Below are positions 61,218 through 64,000 of a stretch of 64,000 nt of DNA, piece by piece. The position numbers and the translations under genes were made by a program. Below the pieces are notes generated by a model. It worked only from the letters and a program-made list of their open reading frames with translations, was not told the DNA's origin and did no database searches. Source of the stretch: Neurospora crassa OR74A (lineage: Eukaryota > Ascomycota > Sordariomycetes > Sordariales > Sordariaceae); contig NC_026507.1 of the NCBI RefSeq assembly GCF_000182925.2, positions 372,001 through 436,000 on the forward strand, given 5' to 3'. Each line of letters begins with the position of its first letter. Position 1 is the stretch's first letter.

Positions 61218-63680
61218 CTACACCAAGAAGAAATCCCGTCTCTCCTCCCTGAGGGTGATCTCTCCATCCATAATGCCATCGCAGTATACGTCTCCCACGT
61301 AGGCGAATGTGTTGTCTTCGCCCGTGGGTCGTAACACGAAAGGGATACGGGCCCCTGGAAATACAACAACCACGTCTCCGGGTTGCATGTTGGAGGGCCC
61401 CGTACCCATGTACCCTTCCTTTGTGAGGTATAGCCTCCTTCCGGTAGTAGCTTTGCTCATAGCTAGGTAGTAGTAAAGTCCTGTATCTGCCCCTGATGCG
61501 TGTGCCAACCATTCAAGAGCTTTTTTCTTCTTATCATCATCCACACCATCCGCCCCACGGCCCAAACCGGGCACAGTTGTTGTGTCACAATCCATGGCTT
61601 CATATAGCTCCAAGCCACGTCTCCACTTGTGGTATTCAAGGGCAAAGCCAGCCTTTGCCCTAGTAGCGTCAAGTTGATCCACGAGCTCCGAAGTAAATCT
61701 ACCAGCCACCGTGTCTTCCACGGGCACACGCCAAAGTGCCTCTTCCCTTCGCGCCTGCGTATCGTATATGGGTTGATTCTTCTGCTTCGAAAGTTCCCAT
61801 AGTCTGCCCAACTTCTCAAAGTACTCAATGCTCTCACGCCATCTGTTTCTCGTCGGCATCATGCCGACCACCTCTTCTATGGTATCAACAAGATATCCTC
61901 GTAGACCCAGCACCCCAGCAGTTGTAGTCGGCACCATATCGACTGAACGATGAGGCCCGCATGCCATAAACATATGCGTCTTCCTGAGTCTATAATAAAA
62001 TGGATTACTCAAGCCAGACCCCCAGTCCGGTACCCACGATGGTAGTTGTTCATCACTTCCATCGTCGAGGGTTGTTTTGGGAAACTGCGAATAAGAGAGA
62101 ACCTCGACCGGAAAACCGTCCTTTGTTTTCCCGATGATAGCCTCTGCTACCCCGGTCAGAATTTGCGCAGTTCTCGTTTGACTGGAATAATCGGGTTGTA
62201 TCCCCAGCTCATTGACATCCGCCGCCAAACCCAACAAAGCATAAATCCGATCTCTGTGCAACTTCGCCTCTCGAGTTAAAGTGTCTTGCGTGTACGTAGC
62301 GACGAGCAGTGAGAATAGATTATCACCCCCATTTCCTTTCGAGATCTGCCGAACTGTCTGATAGCGAGTTTTGTATAACGGAACTGTCTGTACTAACAAG
62401 TCGCTCATGACAGACACAATAAATCTTTCCAAGTCTCCGTCGAAACTAGGGTCCCTCACGCCGCTCTTCAGCATGTAGCGACTCTTGAGCATTGATTGTT
62501 GTGTGATAATCAATCCACAAATAGACATCGGCCCAAGAATATCGTAGCTCACCGGCGGCTTCATCCCACACACAAAGACAGTATCGGCGCAGTGGCACGC
62601 CTCCTGCACGACCCACAAGCGCGTAAACCATGGGCGTCGGAAAAAAGCTTGCAACTCTCCCGACAACCCCAGACGAAAAAGTCTTGCTGCTCCTTCCTCC
62701 ACGACTGCCATGGCGGTCTTTCCGGTGCTTGCTTCGGCTTCGTTTCTCGTGCAGGCCACTGCTGCTTTGTCCAATGCCTCGATATCGGTGACGTCCACGC
62801 CCAAGTCAACCCTACTCCCACTTTCACCACTGTTCCCAGCAGCAGCAGCATCACCACCACCACCACCAGGGACATTGACGATATTCTCCTCGTTCGCCCC
62901 AATCCCCCCTTTCCTTTTCTCACCACCACGGTCCTCAAATTCGACACCCCTGCCTATTTCTGTCATCAATTGTGCAATGTAAGGTGCATCGGCCACGCTT
63001 TTCCCAACACTCTCATACTCCCTCCCCAGCTCCGCCAACATATCCATCACTTCATCTGACCCGTCCGCTGCCGGACCCAGCCAAATCAGCACCTGTTTGG
63101 CTTGCGAGTAGATCTGACCCATAAGTCCAACCTGAACAGCCTTTTCATCCGAATCAGATTGATCGATGCAGAGTTGATCGATCCAGAGTGTCAGAATGGT
63201 CGAAGGGTGGTGGTGGCGGTGGTGTATAGCGCGCAGATGACGCAGACAAGTGTCTAGCGAGGATGTTATCCGGATCATACACTTCTCTCCATTTAGAGCA
63301 TCAGCCCCAGTCCTACCGCCGTCGACGGTAGTATTGACCTCGTTGTCATCGGAAGAAGTGACAGCGCTGAGACCGCTTGCAAGGCTTGCATCTGACTCTG
63401 CATCATTTCCATTGCCATTGTCGCTGGTGACGTTGGACGAGTCAATGTAAATCAGATGCGTCTTGTCGTCGCTGCCCCACGCGTAGGAGAGGGCTTTGAA
63501 GGGTGCAGGCGAGGCGATGGGCGTGGTGTAGAGGCGGCAGGAGAGCGGGGAGAAGAAGTCGGCGGAGGGAAAGAGCTCGAGGAGGCGGATTTCGGTGGCG
63601 GGGGTGTTGAGAGGGATGGTGGTGTAGGAGAGTTCTTGGTGCCGAGGTGGTATTGATGAGGGGGAGGTCTTGTCGTCCAT
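61218..63680 (-). CDS. HET-domain protein (second)
   Basis: 820 residues from the ATG at 63678-63680 (MDDKTSPSSIPPRHQ); the frame stays open upstream but has no ATG. HET motifs are FKALSYAWGSDD near 62, a large Ser/Asp/Gly insertion, then LWIDQLCIDQSDSDEKA and MGQIYSQAKQVLIWLGP near 170-205, followed by PWFTRLWVVQEACHC. The later HRDRIYALLGLAADV and SWVPDWGS motifs are also typical. A Gly/Asn/Ala-rich loop lies near 250-290. The C-terminus ends with FPGARIPFVLRPTGE and FAYVGDVYCDGIMDGE, the usual HET C-terminal motif. Function is inferred as a possible incompatibility or cell-death gene; no partner is visible. Confidence 0.9.
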   Translation of the reverse strand: MDDKTSPSSIPPRHQELSYTTIPLNTPATEIRLLELFPSADFFSPLSCRLYTTPIASPAPFKALSYAWGSDDKTHLIYIDSSNVTSDNGNGNDAESDASLASGLSAVTSSDDNEVNTTVDGGRTGADALNGEKCMIRITSSLDTCLRHLRAIHHRHHHPSTILTLWIDQLCIDQSDSDEKAVQVGLMGQIYSQAKQVLIWLGPAADGSDEVMDMLAELGREYESVGKSVADAPYIAQLMTEIGRGVEFEDRGGEKRKGGIGANEENIVNVPGGGGGDAAAAGNSGESGSRVDLGVDVTDIEALDKAAVACTRNEAEASTGKTAMAVVEEGAARLFRLGLSGELQAFFRRPWFTRLWVVQEACHCADTVFVCGMKPPVSYDILGPMSICGLIITQQSMLKSRYMLKSGVRDPSFDGDLERFIVSVMSDLLVQTVPLYKTRYQTVRQISKGNGGDNLFSLLVATYTQDTLTREAKLHRDRIYALLGLAADVNELGIQPDYSSQTRTAQILTGVAEAIIGKTKDGFPVEVLSYSQFPKTTLDDGSDEQLPSWVPDWGSGLSNPFYYRLRKTHMFMACGPHRSVDMVPTTTAGVLGLRGYLVDTIEEVVGMMPTRNRWRESIEYFEKLGRLWELSKQKNQPIYDTQARREEALWRVPVEDTVAGRFTSELVDQLDATRAKAGFALEYHKWRRGLELYEAMDCDTTTVPGLGRGADGVDDDKKKKALEWLAHASGADTGLYYYLAMSKATTGRRLYLTKEGYMGTGPSNMQPGDVVVVFPGARIPFVLRPTGEDNTFAYVGDVYCDGIMDGEITLREERRDFFLV

Positions 63681-64000
63681 GATTGGGTCCTGGTGGTTTG
63701 GGATTGTCTCAACATGCGAGGAATGGTCTAGAGATGGAGGCGTCAAGCAAGGTTGTGTTTTGGGGGCCAGATTGAGGTTTTGATGGTTGATGGATTGATA
63801 TCGCTCACTTCCTCGTGAAATGTTGATGGAAAGAGAGCGGGGTCAGAGAATGGACACCCAAAGAAGCCGATGTCCGGCGGGTAAGCGCGAGGTACCAATG
63901 CAGGAATAGTTCGCTGAGGTTCAAGTGGCGGACAGGCACCTACACTCCAGCCATTCTGAGGTGATGAAACGACACTGCAATGCAGCCTTTCCATCATCCA
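63681..64000. promoter_or_regulatory. Upstream region of the second HET gene
   Basis: 320 bp to the window edge; no other gene is seen. The frame of the HET gene continues open for 22 codons without ATG. Confidence 0.45.

Noticed and set aside
63681-63746. Longer N-terminus for the second HET protein
   Set aside because: The extension starts at TTG, not ATG; the first real ATG is at 63680.

Overview
The window looks like a chromosome segment of a filamentous ascomycete, most likely a Sordariales fungus close to Neurospora or Sordaria. The evidence is short GT-AG introns with CTNAC-type branch sites, two tRNA genes with anticodon-loop introns, long genes with Ser/Gln/Pro-rich tracts, two HET-domain genes, a Zn2Cys6 regulator, and many microsatellites in long intergenic spacers. 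I saw no rRNA, CRISPR array, virus-like element or intact transposon. All splice sites were read by eye and checked for phase, not by transcript.

Layout. At the left edge (1-111, minus) is the start of a secreted protein. Next come an MFS anion symporter (1945-3580, minus), a class I alpha-mannosidase of family GH47 carrying two mutually compensating frameshifts (5032-7027, minus), a small secreted protein (8079-8894, minus) and a 1021-residue protein with repeated helical modules and an acidic tail (9953-13018, plus). A tRNA-Asp(GTC) gene precedes a 1326-residue fungal STAND/PigL_N-like protein in five exons (15566-19863, minus). A conserved coiled-coil protein follows (22379-25352, minus).

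The clearest functional group is at 29027-36765. A Zn2Cys6 regulator (probably PDR-1/RhaR) is divergent from L-rhamnonate dehydratase (LRA3), followed by L-rhamnose-1-dehydrogenase (LRA1). Together they form a compact L-rhamnose catabolic locus with its likely regulator. Convergent with LRA1 is a 289-residue protein whose 16-residue motif is duplicated with only silent differences.

After tRNA-Pro(CGG) lie a HET-domain protein (39761-41791) and, downstream on the same strand, a kinase-fold protein with degenerate catalytic motifs (42278-44212). Then follow an MFS transporter like yeast Soa1 (46145-48200), a highly codon-biased NADP-dependent MDR reductase (49472-50630) and an NADP-mannitol dehydrogenase of the SDR family (53595-54487). 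The mannitol dehydrogenase converges on a secreted GH2 exo-beta-D-glucosaminidase with an internal 90-bp in-frame repeat insertion (54826-57873, minus). A caleosin (59222-60268) and a second HET-domain gene (61218-63680, minus) end the window, separated by a poly-T run and a 128-bp GTT microsatellite.

Many intergenic regions are over 1 kb and hold only simple repeats, TATA-like boxes and recurring AGGTACCT palindromes.
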